Shown here one piece after another: positions 1 to 9,767 of a DNA stretch of 64,000 nt. This DNA is from Candidatus Latescibacterota bacterium. GTDB taxonomy: Bacteria > Latescibacterota > UBA2968 > GCA-2709665. Each line of letters starts with the position of its first letter. Position 1 is the first letter of the stretch. The notes beneath the pieces were generated by a model. That model was not told the DNA's origin, ran no database searches, and was given only the letters and a program-made list of their open reading frames with translations. The translations under genes were made by a program, and so were the position numbers. The stretch spans positions 656 to 64,655 of the forward strand of contig JAGWBX010000012.1 of assembly GCA_021295655.1 (NCBI GenBank), in the 5' to 3' direction.

Positions 1-363
1 AGTGATCGTCTCGTCCATTCGTTCCACGAGAAAGCGTCCGTACCAGGATCGATTGAAAATCGCGATTCTCCCGCCCTCGGGTATTTTCGTCCAGAAACGC
101 CACAGGAATGGTTTTCTGCGCTCTTCCTCGTTGGCCGGATGCGTTGGGTAAACGGTGAAGCCGCGGGGGTCCAGCGCCAGGAGAAGCTTGTTGGTTTGGG
201 TTCCCTTGCCGGAAGCCTCCAGACCCTCGAAAACGACGACGATCGGGATCTTCCACTTTCTGGCTCTTCGCTGAAGATCTCCCAGTTTCAGTTCAAGACC
301 CGGAATGAGTTCCTTGTATCTGGATTTTGCCAGTTTTCCTGAAAGATCAACAGTAGTGAGCAT
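1..363 (-). CDS. Polyphosphate kinase 2 (PPK2) family protein, partial (runs off window start)
   Basis: Reverse complement reads MLTTVDLSGKLAKSRYKELIPGLELKLGDLQRRARKWKIPIVVVFEGLEASGKGTQTNKLLLALDPRGFTVYPTHPANEEERRKPFLWRFWTKIPEGGRIAIFNRSWYGRFLVERMDETIT; Walker-like GLEASGKGT and NRSWYGR are typical of PPK2. Absent from the ORF track because it is truncated. Confidence 0.88.
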   Translation of the reverse strand, partial: MLTTVDLSGKLAKSRYKELIPGLELKLGDLQRRARKWKIPIVVVFEGLEASGKGTQTNKLLLALDPRGFTVYPTHPANEEERRKPFLWRFWTKIPEGGRIAIFNRSWYGRFLVERMDETIT

Positions 364-587
364 TCGGTTTCAGTCCTCCGTCTGAGATCTGAACGTGAGA
401 CCAACCTCCCGATAGGGGACATGATTAGTGCATTCAGACGCTGATGTCAAACGGATAAAACAGGTTGATGTCACTGTGACGGCGGGGCGAATGAAAATTG
501 TGCGGCATCCGGGCGAGTTCCGTATATTGTGCGAAACCCGGATGTTCATTCGAAAGAGCCCGCGGAGTGAGATTTCGAGGAGAGGGC

Positions 588-1586
588 ATGCCAATTCGTC
601 TAATTCACCTTGGCGTAGGGGGCAGGGGGAGATGGCCGGTTCGCCGCGTTCTGGAGCGGACCGACTTTGAGAGCGTGGCACTCGTGGACGTTAACGAAGA
701 CAATCTGAGGTCGGCGCGGGAGGAATCGGGATTGCCTGAAGGCGCATGCTACCGGTCTTTGTGCAAGGCGATCGAAAGCGTGGAGGCAGACGCCGTCGTT
801 GTCATCACGCCCCCGCAACTGCACGCCGATCAGTGTTTGCAGGCGGTTCGGGCGGGTAAACACGTTCTGGTGGAAAAGCCGTTCACCAAGAATCTGGCGG
901 AAGCATGCCGGGTCGTGCGTGAAGCCGACGCTATGGGCGTCAGGGTAGCCGTATGCCAGAACGCAAGGTACGCGGGTTCGCACGTCACGATCAACCGTCT
1001 CGTTAGAGAGGGTGTCTATGGTCGGCCTGTGTTCGGACTGATGACCAAGTACGGCTGGCGACCCCGTGTTCACCATTCGGGTGAAGACGAACACGCCTAT
1101 CTCTGGGAACGGGGTATCCATGACCTGGACACGCTGCGGTTTCTGTTCAATGCCGATCCCGTGCGGATCTGGGGGCACAGCTTCAATCCGCCCTGGAGCC
1201 CGTATAAGGGCGGCGCCGGTGTCCACGCGTGGATTGAATTTGAGGGTGGGGCGACCTGCGGATACCTCTGCACCTTCGCTGCGCATAAGGGCGGATCGAC
1301 CCTGCGGCTGGAACTGGAGGGCGGCGCCCTGGAAATGACCGACTCCGGATTGGTCCTTCACGCCAGGGGAAAGGACGAAGACGAAGTCATCGTTCCTGAT
1401 CAGACCCCGCCGCCGGAAGACGTCCTGCTGGACGGGTTTCAGCGGTACGTGACGGAAGGCATCGAACCGGATTTCGGCGGACACCGCAATCTGCCAACCG
1501 TGGGAATGGTGGAGGGAATCGGGGCGGCGTCTGATGAAGCGCGCGTTATTGATTTTCACGCCTATATGGCAAAAGCGGGCGGGTAG
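588..1586 (+). CDS. Gfo/Idh/MocA family oxidoreductase
   Basis: ORF from ATG 588 (MPIRLIHLGVGGRGRWPVRRV...); GxGxxG-like N-terminus and VLVEKPFTKNLAEA (EKP) motif. Confidence 0.9.
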   Translation: MPIRLIHLGVGGRGRWPVRRVLERTDFESVALVDVNEDNLRSAREESGLPEGACYRSLCKAIESVEADAVVVITPPQLHADQCLQAVRAGKHVLVEKPFTKNLAEACRVVREADAMGVRVAVCQNARYAGSHVTINRLVREGVYGRPVFGLMTKYGWRPRVHHSGEDEHAYLWERGIHDLDTLRFLFNADPVRIWGHSFNPPWSPYKGGAGVHAWIEFEGGATCGYLCTFAAHKGGSTLRLELEGGALEMTDSGLVLHARGKDEDEVIVPDQTPPPEDVLLDGFQRYVTEGIEPDFGGHRNLPTVGMVEGIGAASDEARVIDFHAYMAKAGG

Positions 1587-1587
1587 A

Positions 1588-2256
1588 ATGGAGGAAGATC
1601 ACGTGGCTGAGTTAACGTATCCCGACCTGGATACATATCGGCGGGAAGTATTCGCCCGGGAAGACGAACTGCTGAAGCGCGTAATGCCCGGCGCGGCCGC
1701 TCAAGGGCTTCCGCCGATTTCCATCAGTCCGGAATCGGGCAAGACGCTCTATCTGCTGGCGAAATCGATCGGAGCGAAGAAAATTCTGGAATTCGGTTCT
1801 CTCGCCGGCTACTCCGGGATTTGGCTGGCGCGGGCATTGCCGGATGACGGACGTTTTGTTTCTCTCGAGGTAGATCCGAAACACGCCGAAGTATCGCGCA
1901 AGAACCTTGCTGCGGCAGGCCTGGCGGACCGGACTGACGTGCGGGTAGGAGAAGGCGCCGTGTTAATGCGGGACCTGGTGGACGAAGGACCGTTCGACCT
2001 TGTCTTTATCGATGCCGACAAGGAAAACTACCCGGTGTATCTGGATTTCGCCCTCGAGAATACGAGGGTCGGCGGACTGATCGTGGCCGATAACGCGAAT
2101 GGTCACGGTCATGTGCACGAAGCTCTGGAAACGGGAGACGGCCGGCGGGGGATCCAGGAATACAACAGACGCGTTGCAACGCACCCGCGGCTGGTTTCGA
2201 ATATCATTCCGGTTGGAGGCTGGCTGGCGGTCTCCCTGGTACTTGGGACGGATTGA
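1588..2256 (+). CDS. Class I SAM-dependent O-methyltransferase (COMT-like)
   Basis: KKILEFGSLAGYSGIWLARALPDDGRFVSLEVDPKHAEVSRKNL...DLVFIDADKENYPVYL. Confidence 0.9.
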   Translation: MEEDHVAELTYPDLDTYRREVFAREDELLKRVMPGAAAQGLPPISISPESGKTLYLLAKSIGAKKILEFGSLAGYSGIWLARALPDDGRFVSLEVDPKHAEVSRKNLAAAGLADRTDVRVGEGAVLMRDLVDEGPFDLVFIDADKENYPVYLDFALENTRVGGLIVADNANGHGHVHEALETGDGRRGIQEYNRRVATHPRLVSNIIPVGGWLAVSLVLGTD

Positions 2257-2409
2257 ACCGCCCAACGGCAATGCCGGCAATCGCATTACCGGATCCGTGA
2301 ACGGGTTTCGCGGCCGCAGTACCCCGGAACGAATACGCACACGGCGCTATTTCGCGTGAGTCCCGGTGAACGTCTTCAGAATCCGGCAGGCGCCGGACGG
2401 GGAAGGTAC

Positions 2410-3807
2410 ATGAAGGCGAAGAGAAATCTCCTCGTGATTCTATGCGATCAACTCCAGCGACAGACGTTGGGTGCTTACGGAGGGCGAATTCCAACGCCCC
2501 GCCTCGACGGGTTGGCCGAACGAAGCGCGGTATTCCAGGAGTTTTACTGCGCATCCCCGCTGTGCGTGCCCACACGTCCTTCCATGATGACCGGACGCTG
2601 GCCGCACGCCCACGGCGCGACGTCATTCGGCCCCGGGTACGAAACGCTGAACGCCGGAGAGCAATTGCTGATCGACGTACTTCTGGATGGCGGTTATCAC
2701 GTCGGATACGAGGGTATCTGGCATGTCAACCGGCATCCAGGGGAAGACAGGTCCGGAGAATACGCACACTTTGTGCCGTGTGGGTTCCCGTACAGGGACC
2801 ACCTCAGAATGATGGTTGCACAAGGCGGTAAAGACGGAGATCAGAGGGCGCCCGTCGTCACGCCCACCGACGACGGGACATCGCACGAATGGGGTATGAG
2901 CATTCCGGTTCCGGCGCGCTGGCTGGATCCGGCTGATGCACATCCCGATATGAAGATTGCGAGAAACGTGAGCGCGTTTATCCGCTCGGCGCCGAGCGAT
3001 CGCCCGTTTGCGGCGTGGTGTTCGCTGGGCGGTCCCCATCCCCCGATTCTGGTTCCCGAACCGCATTACAGTATGTTCTCGCCCGGCGAGATGGCGCCTC
3101 CGCCAAGTTTCGGCGAGAACATGGATGGTCTGCCGGGGCCCGTTCGAGACGCAGCCGGAGCGCAGTGCGTGCGCGGCTGGTCCTGGGAGCGCTGGGCATT
3201 GGCGACGGCAACCTACTGGGGATTTGTCGCGTTTCTGGACGTCTGTGTGGGCACGGTCCTGGACGCGCTGGAGGCTTCCGGCCGGGCGGAAGATACGGTT
3301 GTGGTCTTTACATGCGATCACGGCGAGATGCTCGGCGCCCACAACCTCTATCAGAAGGGCGTGCTATACGCGGAATCCATTCAATTGGCGGCCATGATTG
3401 CCTCGCCGGGCATCGAACCCGGCTCCCGAGGAGGTTTCGGCTCTCACGTCGATTTGCCGCCGACCATTCTGGATTTACTGGATCTGCCGCCGATGGACGG
3501 GGTACAGGGCAAGAGCCTGATGCCGGACCTGACCGGCGGCCGGACAGGCGGCGGCGCGGCGTTTGTCGAGTTTAACGGGTATAACCGGGGCGGGATCCGA
3601 ACCAGGGGGGTCGTGACCGACGCTTACAAATACATCTATCACCATCGCGATGCCGATCAACTCTTCGATCGCAAGGCGGATCCGGATGAACTGCGAAACC
3701 TCGCGCAGGATCCGGGTTTTCGCGGGGCAAGAGACGAACTGAGAACGCAACTCGCCGGCTGGATGCGGGAAACCGGCGATTTTCTGCGTCCTGCCTGGCC
3801 GGCATGA
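2410..3807 (+). CDS. Type I sulfatase (formylglycine-dependent)
   Basis: NLLVILCDQLQRQTLGAYG; CVPTRPSMMTGR matches CxPxR; VVFTCDHGEMLGAHNLYQKG. Confidence 0.93.
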   Translation: MKAKRNLLVILCDQLQRQTLGAYGGRIPTPRLDGLAERSAVFQEFYCASPLCVPTRPSMMTGRWPHAHGATSFGPGYETLNAGEQLLIDVLLDGGYHVGYEGIWHVNRHPGEDRSGEYAHFVPCGFPYRDHLRMMVAQGGKDGDQRAPVVTPTDDGTSHEWGMSIPVPARWLDPADAHPDMKIARNVSAFIRSAPSDRPFAAWCSLGGPHPPILVPEPHYSMFSPGEMAPPPSFGENMDGLPGPVRDAAGAQCVRGWSWERWALATATYWGFVAFLDVCVGTVLDALEASGRAEDTVVVFTCDHGEMLGAHNLYQKGVLYAESIQLAAMIASPGIEPGSRGGFGSHVDLPPTILDLLDLPPMDGVQGKSLMPDLTGGRTGGGAAFVEFNGYNRGGIRTRGVVTDAYKYIYHHRDADQLFDRKADPDELRNLAQDPGFRGARDELRTQLAGWMRETGDFLRPAWPA

Positions 3808-3825
3808 CGCTAGGGAGAAATCGGG

Positions 3826-5073
3826 ATGGCGAAGAATCGGACATTGCCTTCGGACAGTCCGGTGCGAAATCTGCACGCGGGGGCTTCCGTACTGGACGAT
3901 CAGGAGGTGCAGGAGGTATTGGCCGTCATAAAGAGTCGATCGCTTTCGAGGGACTACGGTCCCGACTGCCTGGACATGGTGGCGCGTTTTGAGCAGGGCT
4001 TTGCCCGGAAGATGGATTCCGCATATGCGCTGGCAGTCACTTCCGGAACGGCTGCAATCAAAGTCGCACTCGTTGCCGCGGGGGTCGGCCCGGGCGACGA
4101 GGTGATTATGCCCCCGGTCACGTTTGTGGCCACGCCGGGGGCCGTCGTCCTGCTCGGAGGCGTGCCCGTCTTTTCCGAAGTCGACAGTTCAATGACGCTG
4201 GACCCGGATGACATCGAAGCCAGAATTACGCCGCGGACAAAGGCCATTCTGCCGGTGCATCTGTGGGGGACGCCCTGCAGGATGGATGGCATCATGGAAA
4301 TCGCTGCGAGGCATGGATTGAAGGTGATCGAAGATTGCTCCCAGAGCGCCGGCGCTTCGTACAACGGCAAAGCCATCGGGACGTGGGGCGACCTGGGCGC
4401 GTTCAGCCTGCAGTTCGGAAAGATTATCACGTCCGGAGAGGGCGGCGTGGTGTTGTCCGACAACGCGGAACTCTACGAACGCGCCGTGCGTTACCACGAC
4501 CAGGGGTTGTTTCGGGAAAAGACCCGATTTCCGGGTTTCGAGCCGACCCTGGAACCCTTTGTGGGCGAAAACTACCGCATGCCTGAGATGTCCGGGGCGG
4601 TTGCGCTCGCGCAGCTTCAGAAGATGGATGACGTTGTCGATGCCCTGCGTGACAAATTCCGTCGATTCCAGGAAGGCGTCGCCGGCGCGCCCGGCGTGAA
4701 GATCAGACCCGCAAACGACGAAAATGGCCACCTGGGCGTGCACTGGGACCTGATCTTCGAGGATCGACACACCTGCTCACCGTTTGCGAAGGCCATGCGT
4801 GCTCGAGGTTATTCAGCCGGTCTGGGATACAACGGGAAGCCGGTCTATATGGGGCCGCCCATCCAGAACCAGGCAACGGCTTCACCCCACTCGAATCCCT
4901 GGAATTCACCAGTGTACGAGGGCAATGTCTCTTACGGTCCGGGACTCTGCCCCCGCACCGAAGACCTGCTGCAGCGGGTACTCCTTCTGACCACCGTCAA
5001 TCCTTGGTTTCCAGACGAAAACATCGACGCGCTTGCCGCGGCAGTTCGCGCCTCCGCCGCGGAGGTACTCTGA
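3826..5073 (+). CDS. DegT/DnrJ/EryC1/StrS family PLP aminotransferase
   Basis: SGTAAIKVALVAAGVGPGDEVIMPPVTFVAT; VIEDCSQSAGASYNGKAIGTWGDLGAFSLQFGKIITSGEGG. Confidence 0.93.
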   Translation: MAKNRTLPSDSPVRNLHAGASVLDDQEVQEVLAVIKSRSLSRDYGPDCLDMVARFEQGFARKMDSAYALAVTSGTAAIKVALVAAGVGPGDEVIMPPVTFVATPGAVVLLGGVPVFSEVDSSMTLDPDDIEARITPRTKAILPVHLWGTPCRMDGIMEIAARHGLKVIEDCSQSAGASYNGKAIGTWGDLGAFSLQFGKIITSGEGGVVLSDNAELYERAVRYHDQGLFREKTRFPGFEPTLEPFVGENYRMPEMSGAVALAQLQKMDDVVDALRDKFRRFQEGVAGAPGVKIRPANDENGHLGVHWDLIFEDRHTCSPFAKAMRARGYSAGLGYNGKPVYMGPPIQNQATASPHSNPWNSPVYEGNVSYGPGLCPRTEDLLQRVLLLTTVNPWFPDENIDALAAAVRASAAEVL

Positions 5074-5117
5074 ATGGACCGGCGACCGATTTCACGGTGC
5101 GGGCCCGGGGTAACGTC

Positions 5118-6062
5118 ATGAAAATCCTGCTGCGCGTGGCGTTGACGGATCGCCACAGGGACGAGATCGCGTCTGCGGTTGAGGGCGCGCAACTGGTTAT
5201 GCCGGAATCCGAAGCTGAATTGCTGGAGGTCATGCCGCAGGTGGAGGTGGTTTTTGGCAGTTTGAGCCCGGAGATGTTCCGGCGGGGAGAACGGCTGCGG
5301 TGGGTACAGACCTGGGGCGCCGGCGTTGACGGGCAGTTATTCAAGGCGTTTGTCCACAGCAACGTTGTATTGACAAGCGGTCGCGGAACCGTCGGCGTGC
5401 ATCTGGCCGAGCACGCCATGGCCTTGTTGCTGGGGCTCACCCGGGGTATCGCATGGGCTGTACGGAAGCCCGGGTGGGACCAGCGTATGCCGATCCGGAA
5501 CGCGAGTTGGGAGCTGGTGGGCCTGACGATGGGTATTGTGGGACTGGGAGGGACCGGCCGGGAACTTGCCGGAAGAGCCGCTGCGTTCGGCATGCGGGTG
5601 GTGGCGGTGGATCCGGAAGACGTGGACGTGCCCGGCTGCGTGGCGTCCTGCTGGAAGATGGACCGGTTTCACGACCTCCTGGCGTTGTCCGACGTGGTGG
5701 CCGTTTGCGCGCCTCTGACGCCCGAAACCCGGGGTATGTTCGACGAACGCGCTTTTCGTTGCATGAGATCCGGCGCGCTGCTGATCAATGTAACGCGAGG
5801 AGGAATCATGGACGAAGACGCGCTGGTCGACGCACTGGCTTGTGGAAGGATCGCCGGTGCGGGACTGGACGTCGTACCCGTTGAGCCGCTCCCGCAGGAC
5901 CATCCATTGTGGAAGATGGAAAACGTCCTTATCACCCCTCACACCGCGGGCGGATCCCCCAATCGGCAGGACCGCATCGTGAACCTGTTCTGTGAAAACC
6001 TGAGGCGGCTGCACGCCGGACAGCCGCTATTGAGCGTGATCGACAAGAAAAAGGGATATTGA
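5118..6062 (+). CDS. D-isomer specific 2-hydroxyacid dehydrogenase
   Basis: GLTMGIVGLGGTGRELAGRAAAFGMRVVAVDPE; LLINVTRGGIMDEDALVDAL; GAGLDVVPVEPLPQDHPLWKMENVLITPHTAG. Confidence 0.92.
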   Translation: MKILLRVALTDRHRDEIASAVEGAQLVMPESEAELLEVMPQVEVVFGSLSPEMFRRGERLRWVQTWGAGVDGQLFKAFVHSNVVLTSGRGTVGVHLAEHAMALLLGLTRGIAWAVRKPGWDQRMPIRNASWELVGLTMGIVGLGGTGRELAGRAAAFGMRVVAVDPEDVDVPGCVASCWKMDRFHDLLALSDVVAVCAPLTPETRGMFDERAFRCMRSGALLINVTRGGIMDEDALVDALACGRIAGAGLDVVPVEPLPQDHPLWKMENVLITPHTAGGSPNRQDRIVNLFCENLRRLHAGQPLLSVIDKKKGY

Positions 6063-6065
6063 ACG

Positions 6066-7133
6066 GTGCGGGTGTTTTTTTTCTGGGAAGCCGCAGCCGG
6101 CGGCCTGGCGCTTCAAGACAGGTGCAATCCCTATGGGCCCCTGCTTGCTCGCGATCTGGCAAGGCTCGGCATCCACCTCGAGCTTGGCGATTACGGGTTT
6201 CGGCGGGACTGGTTGGAAGACGCGCGAAGCGACTATTCGGTATTGCACCTCAATTGGCTTCACTGGTTCTACCGGGATGACACCCTTGAGAAATCGGTTT
6301 CCCGGTTAAACCGTTTTGCAGACAACCTGCACTATGCCAGGGAACTGGGGTACCGGGTCGTCTGGACATTGCACAATCGGTACCCGCATGAACGTCCGTT
6401 CCCGGACCTGGATCATATGGCGCGGTTAATCGTAGGGCGGCTGGCCGATCGCATGATTGCGCACTGCAACTACGGCGCCGGGCTTGCACGCAGGCTTTTC
6501 TATCGTACCGATCATCTGTACGTCATTCCGCACGGCCACTACATCGACGTCTTCCCCAACGAGATTTCCAAAGACGCGGCCCGGCGGCAGTTACGGCTGC
6601 CTGCGGACGCGTTTGTGTATCTGTTTTTCGGAAATGCCAGAGTATATAAGGGGATTGAAGCGCTGATCCGTTCCTATCGCGAATGTGCGGCCGCCGACAC
6701 GCGGTTGGCCATTATGACCCGAAAGGCATTCGACGGAAGTCACGCCGATCGGGTCATTGCCCTGGCGGAAGCGGACGAAAGGATTCACGTCTACACCCAT
6801 ACGTTTTTCCCGAATGATGACTTCCAGATCTATCTGAATGCCGCGGATGTGGTCGTACTGCCGTTTTCACAGGTTCTGACATCCGGATCTGCAATCGCCG
6901 CCCTTTCGTTCGGGAAACCGGTAATCCTGCCTGCGCTGGGGTGCCTGCCGGAACTGGTCGATGACTCGATGGGCATATTGTACGACCCGAAGGACAGCGG
7001 AGCTTTGTCGAACGCGCTGATCGATATCAGACGGCGCGACCTCGATAAGGCCGGCCGCGCGGCGTTTGAACGCGCCAGGGCACTCGACTGGCGCAAGATC
7101 GCGTCGCGCGTCGCCGAAGTCTATCGGGCATAG
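6066..7133 (+). CDS. Glycosyltransferase (GT4-like)
   Basis: VWTLHNRYPHE; FLFFGNARVYKGIEALIRSYRE-type GT-B C-terminus; SGSAIAALSFGKPVILPALGCLPELV. Confidence 0.82.
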   Translation: MRVFFFWEAAAGGLALQDRCNPYGPLLARDLARLGIHLELGDYGFRRDWLEDARSDYSVLHLNWLHWFYRDDTLEKSVSRLNRFADNLHYARELGYRVVWTLHNRYPHERPFPDLDHMARLIVGRLADRMIAHCNYGAGLARRLFYRTDHLYVIPHGHYIDVFPNEISKDAARRQLRLPADAFVYLFFGNARVYKGIEALIRSYRECAAADTRLAIMTRKAFDGSHADRVIALAEADERIHVYTHTFFPNDDFQIYLNAADVVVLPFSQVLTSGSAIAALSFGKPVILPALGCLPELVDDSMGILYDPKDSGALSNALIDIRRRDLDKAGRAAFERARALDWRKIASRVAEVYRA

Positions 7134-7142
7134 GACGACGGA

Positions 7143-8240
7143 ATGATCATTACCGGTGTCGATCTGGCCGCCGTCAGGGTGAATCACCTGGGCGACTGGG
7201 TGTTTGTCTACGTCAATACTGACGAAGGTCTGCGCGGCCTCGGGGAATTGCGCGCGGGCAGGAACTACGCTGGTCGTATCCGGGCCACGAAGGCGCTGGC
7301 CGAATGGCTGCAGGGCCGGGACCCCCGCCGGATTCGGGACTTTTTAAACCGGTTTATACGAAACGGCTGCGACAGAAATACCTTCGCCGCGGTCAGCGCA
7401 CTGGAGCAGGCGCTTTGGGACCTTCTGGGAAAGTCTCTGGACGTTCCGGTCTACACACTTCTTGGAGGGCCCGTCCGCGAACACGTCCGCGTGTATGCCA
7501 ATATCAACAGGGCATCGCTGGATCGCAGCCCGGAGACCTTCGCCGCCCTGGCCGCCCGGGCGGTCGCAGAGGGTTTCGACGCCGTCAAGCTGGCGCCTTT
7601 TGACGAGATGCATCGCAATATAGACTCGGCGGCGGAAGCCTTGCCCGGCATCGCCCGGGTACAGGCTGTCCGTCGGGCGGTCGGATCGGATGTGGATTTA
7701 CTGGTCGACTGCCACAGCCACTTTACCGTCAGGGGCGCGCTGGAAACTGCTGCTGCGCTGCATGATCTGGACGTCTATTGGTTCGAGCAACCTGTTCCTG
7801 AAGACCAGCTGGATGGCGTCGTTGAGGTGAACCGGGGTTGCGGGCTGCAAACGGCCGGCGGAGAAGGGCGAATGGCGGGAAGTGAATTCCGGGAGGTGCT
7901 GGAAAACGCCGCGATGGACGTGGTCATGCCGGACGTGACGGTTGTGGGTGGTATCGCGAAACTGAAAGCGATCGCTGAGATGGCGGAGACGTACGGCGTA
8001 CCCACGGCGCCGCACGGTCCGTTCGGACCGGTTGCCGTAAGCGCCGGGATGCACGTCATGGTCACCCGGCCCGGCTTTCTCATTCTGGAATATGGATGGG
8101 GCGAGATTGCGTGGCGAAAGGAGTTGACCCTCCCGTCGGAAGAAATCGTCAACGGCCGAATCCACCCCGGCCGACGGCCCGGTCTCGGGGTGGAACTGAA
8201 CCCGGACATGCTGAAATCGCACATGGCGGCATTGGATTAA
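7143..8240 (+). CDS. Mandelate racemase/muconate lactonizing enzyme family (enolase superfamily)
   Basis: AVSALEQALWDLLGKSLDVPVYTLLGG; LLVDCHSHF; YWFEQPVPEDQ; DVVMPDVTVVGGIAKLKAIAEMAETYGVPTAPHG. Confidence 0.92.
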   Translation: MIITGVDLAAVRVNHLGDWVFVYVNTDEGLRGLGELRAGRNYAGRIRATKALAEWLQGRDPRRIRDFLNRFIRNGCDRNTFAAVSALEQALWDLLGKSLDVPVYTLLGGPVREHVRVYANINRASLDRSPETFAALAARAVAEGFDAVKLAPFDEMHRNIDSAAEALPGIARVQAVRRAVGSDVDLLVDCHSHFTVRGALETAAALHDLDVYWFEQPVPEDQLDGVVEVNRGCGLQTAGGEGRMAGSEFREVLENAAMDVVMPDVTVVGGIAKLKAIAEMAETYGVPTAPHGPFGPVAVSAGMHVMVTRPGFLILEYGWGEIAWRKELTLPSEEIVNGRIHPGRRPGLGVELNPDMLKSHMAALD

Positions 8241-8243
8241 TCA

Positions 8244-9122
8244 ATGGAGGATCGCATGTTCAAGTCTCTGTCGCCGGGCGCCATCGGTGTCAAAGCGACG
8301 CTTTCGGAAGGACTCACGCTGGCAGGAGCCGCGGGATTTCAGGGTTTGGACGTCAACATTCGCGAGGTGGCGCGTTGTGTGCGCGAGAAAGGCGCGGATC
8401 ACGTCACGGGGCTGTTTTGCGATGCAGGACTGAAGATCGGCGCCTGGGGATTGCCGGTTTCCTGGAACGGTCCCCTCGAGGACTATGAGCGGGATTTGCG
8501 CGCATTGCCCGGCATGGCCGCCGCCGCCGCGTCCGTGGGCGCTTTCAGGGTCTCGCAGTGGATTGCGCCGGCTTCCGATGAGCGGCCCTTCCGCGAGCAG
8601 TTCCGGTGGTGCCTGGGGCGCCTGCGGCCGATTTGTAACGTGTTGAAGGACCACGGATGCAGCCTCGGGCTGGAGTTCATCGGACCGAGAACGCTGCGTC
8701 TCGACAGGAGGTACGGTTTTATATATTCTATTGCAGGGATGCTTGGATTCTGCGAGGCACTGGGCACCGGCAACACGGGCCTGTTGCTGGACTGCTGGCA
8801 CTGGTATACCTCGCTGGGAACGCTCGCGGATATCCGGGGACTCGCGCCGCACGACGTCATTCACGTCCACGTGAACGACGCACCGGCAGGAGTGGACGTG
8901 GAGGAACAGATCGATCACGTTCGCGCACTCCCCTCGGAGACCGGCGTGATCGACCTGGCGGGTTTCCTGAGCGCGTTGAACGAGATCGGTTACGCCGGGC
9001 CCGTAACCCCGGAGCCCTTCAGCGGGACGGTCAGGGAGCTTCCAGCTGGCGAAGCCGTACGTGTGACCCACCGGGGACTGGACGAAGCGTGGCGCACGGC
9101 GGGATTGAATTCACGCGACTGA
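8244..9122 (+). CDS. Sugar phosphate isomerase/epimerase (TIM barrel)
   Basis: GLEFIGPRTLR; LLLDCWHWYTSLG; HVHVNDAPAG; GYAGPVTPEPFS. Confidence 0.88.
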   Translation: MEDRMFKSLSPGAIGVKATLSEGLTLAGAAGFQGLDVNIREVARCVREKGADHVTGLFCDAGLKIGAWGLPVSWNGPLEDYERDLRALPGMAAAAASVGAFRVSQWIAPASDERPFREQFRWCLGRLRPICNVLKDHGCSLGLEFIGPRTLRLDRRYGFIYSIAGMLGFCEALGTGNTGLLLDCWHWYTSLGTLADIRGLAPHDVIHVHVNDAPAGVDVEEQIDHVRALPSETGVIDLAGFLSALNEIGYAGPVTPEPFSGTVRELPAGEAVRVTHRGLDEAWRTAGLNSRD

Positions 9123-9191
9123 CCGGAAGGCGTTGTAACACCGTCCGAACTGAGCAGAACGTGGGATCGCGTCAAGATATCGGAGAACGTC

Positions 9192-9767
9192 ATGGAATCC
9201 ATCGAAACCTTCGCCGCGAGATACATCCGTGAAAACGGAAAACTCCTGGCGTCGTTGAATCCCGCGGACATCGCGTCTGTCATAACGCTCATGCGGAGTG
9301 CCAGGGACTCCGGAAAGCGGATTTTCGCCATAGGAAACGGAGGTAGCGCAAGTACGGCCTCCCACTTCGTGAACGATCTGGGTAAGGGAGCGTCGGTCGG
9401 CCGGGAGACCCGTTTCAAGGTGATTCCGCTGACCGACAACGTGGAGTGGATGACGGCATTGAGCAATGATCTGAGTTACGAAGACGTGTTTGTCGAGCAA
9501 TTGAAAAACTTCGCGGAACCCGGGGACGTATTGCTCGCCATCAGCGGGAGCGGGAATTCGGAAAACGTCCTCCGGGCCGTGCGTTTTGCAAACGGTAGGG
9601 GTTGTCATACGGTCGGTTTTGCCGGATTCGGTGGCGGAAAGCTGAAGGATCTGGTGCGTCACTGTATCGTGGTGGAATCGGACCACATGGGCAGGGTTGA
9701 GGACATCCACGTGGTTCTGCAGCACATCGTCTGTTACTATTTCATGGATGCGGAACCGTCGAGATGA
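9192..9767 (+). CDS. SIS domain sugar isomerase (GmhA-like)
   Basis: KRIFAIGNGGSASTASHFVNDLGKG; GDVLLAISGSGNSENVLRAV. Confidence 0.9.
   Translation: MESIETFAARYIRENGKLLASLNPADIASVITLMRSARDSGKRIFAIGNGGSASTASHFVNDLGKGASVGRETRFKVIPLTDNVEWMTALSNDLSYEDVFVEQLKNFAEPGDVLLAISGSGNSENVLRAVRFANGRGCHTVGFAGFGGGKLKDLVRHCIVVESDHMGRVEDIHVVLQHIVCYYFMDAEPSR

Noticed and set aside
600-1559. Long minus-strand ORF (319 aa) opposite the Gfo/Idh gene
   Set aside because: Mirror ORF of a GC-rich coding region; the translation lacks any recognisable family features while the + strand has clear motifs.
7698-8222. Minus-strand ORFs opposite the MR/MLE gene (also 11347-12171, 13057-13755, 15718-16722, 19636-20460, 32497-33807, 35163-36632, 51294-52388)
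   Set aside because: All lie antisense to well-supported genes and show low-complexity/His-Arg-Pro-rich spurious composition typical of antisense frames.
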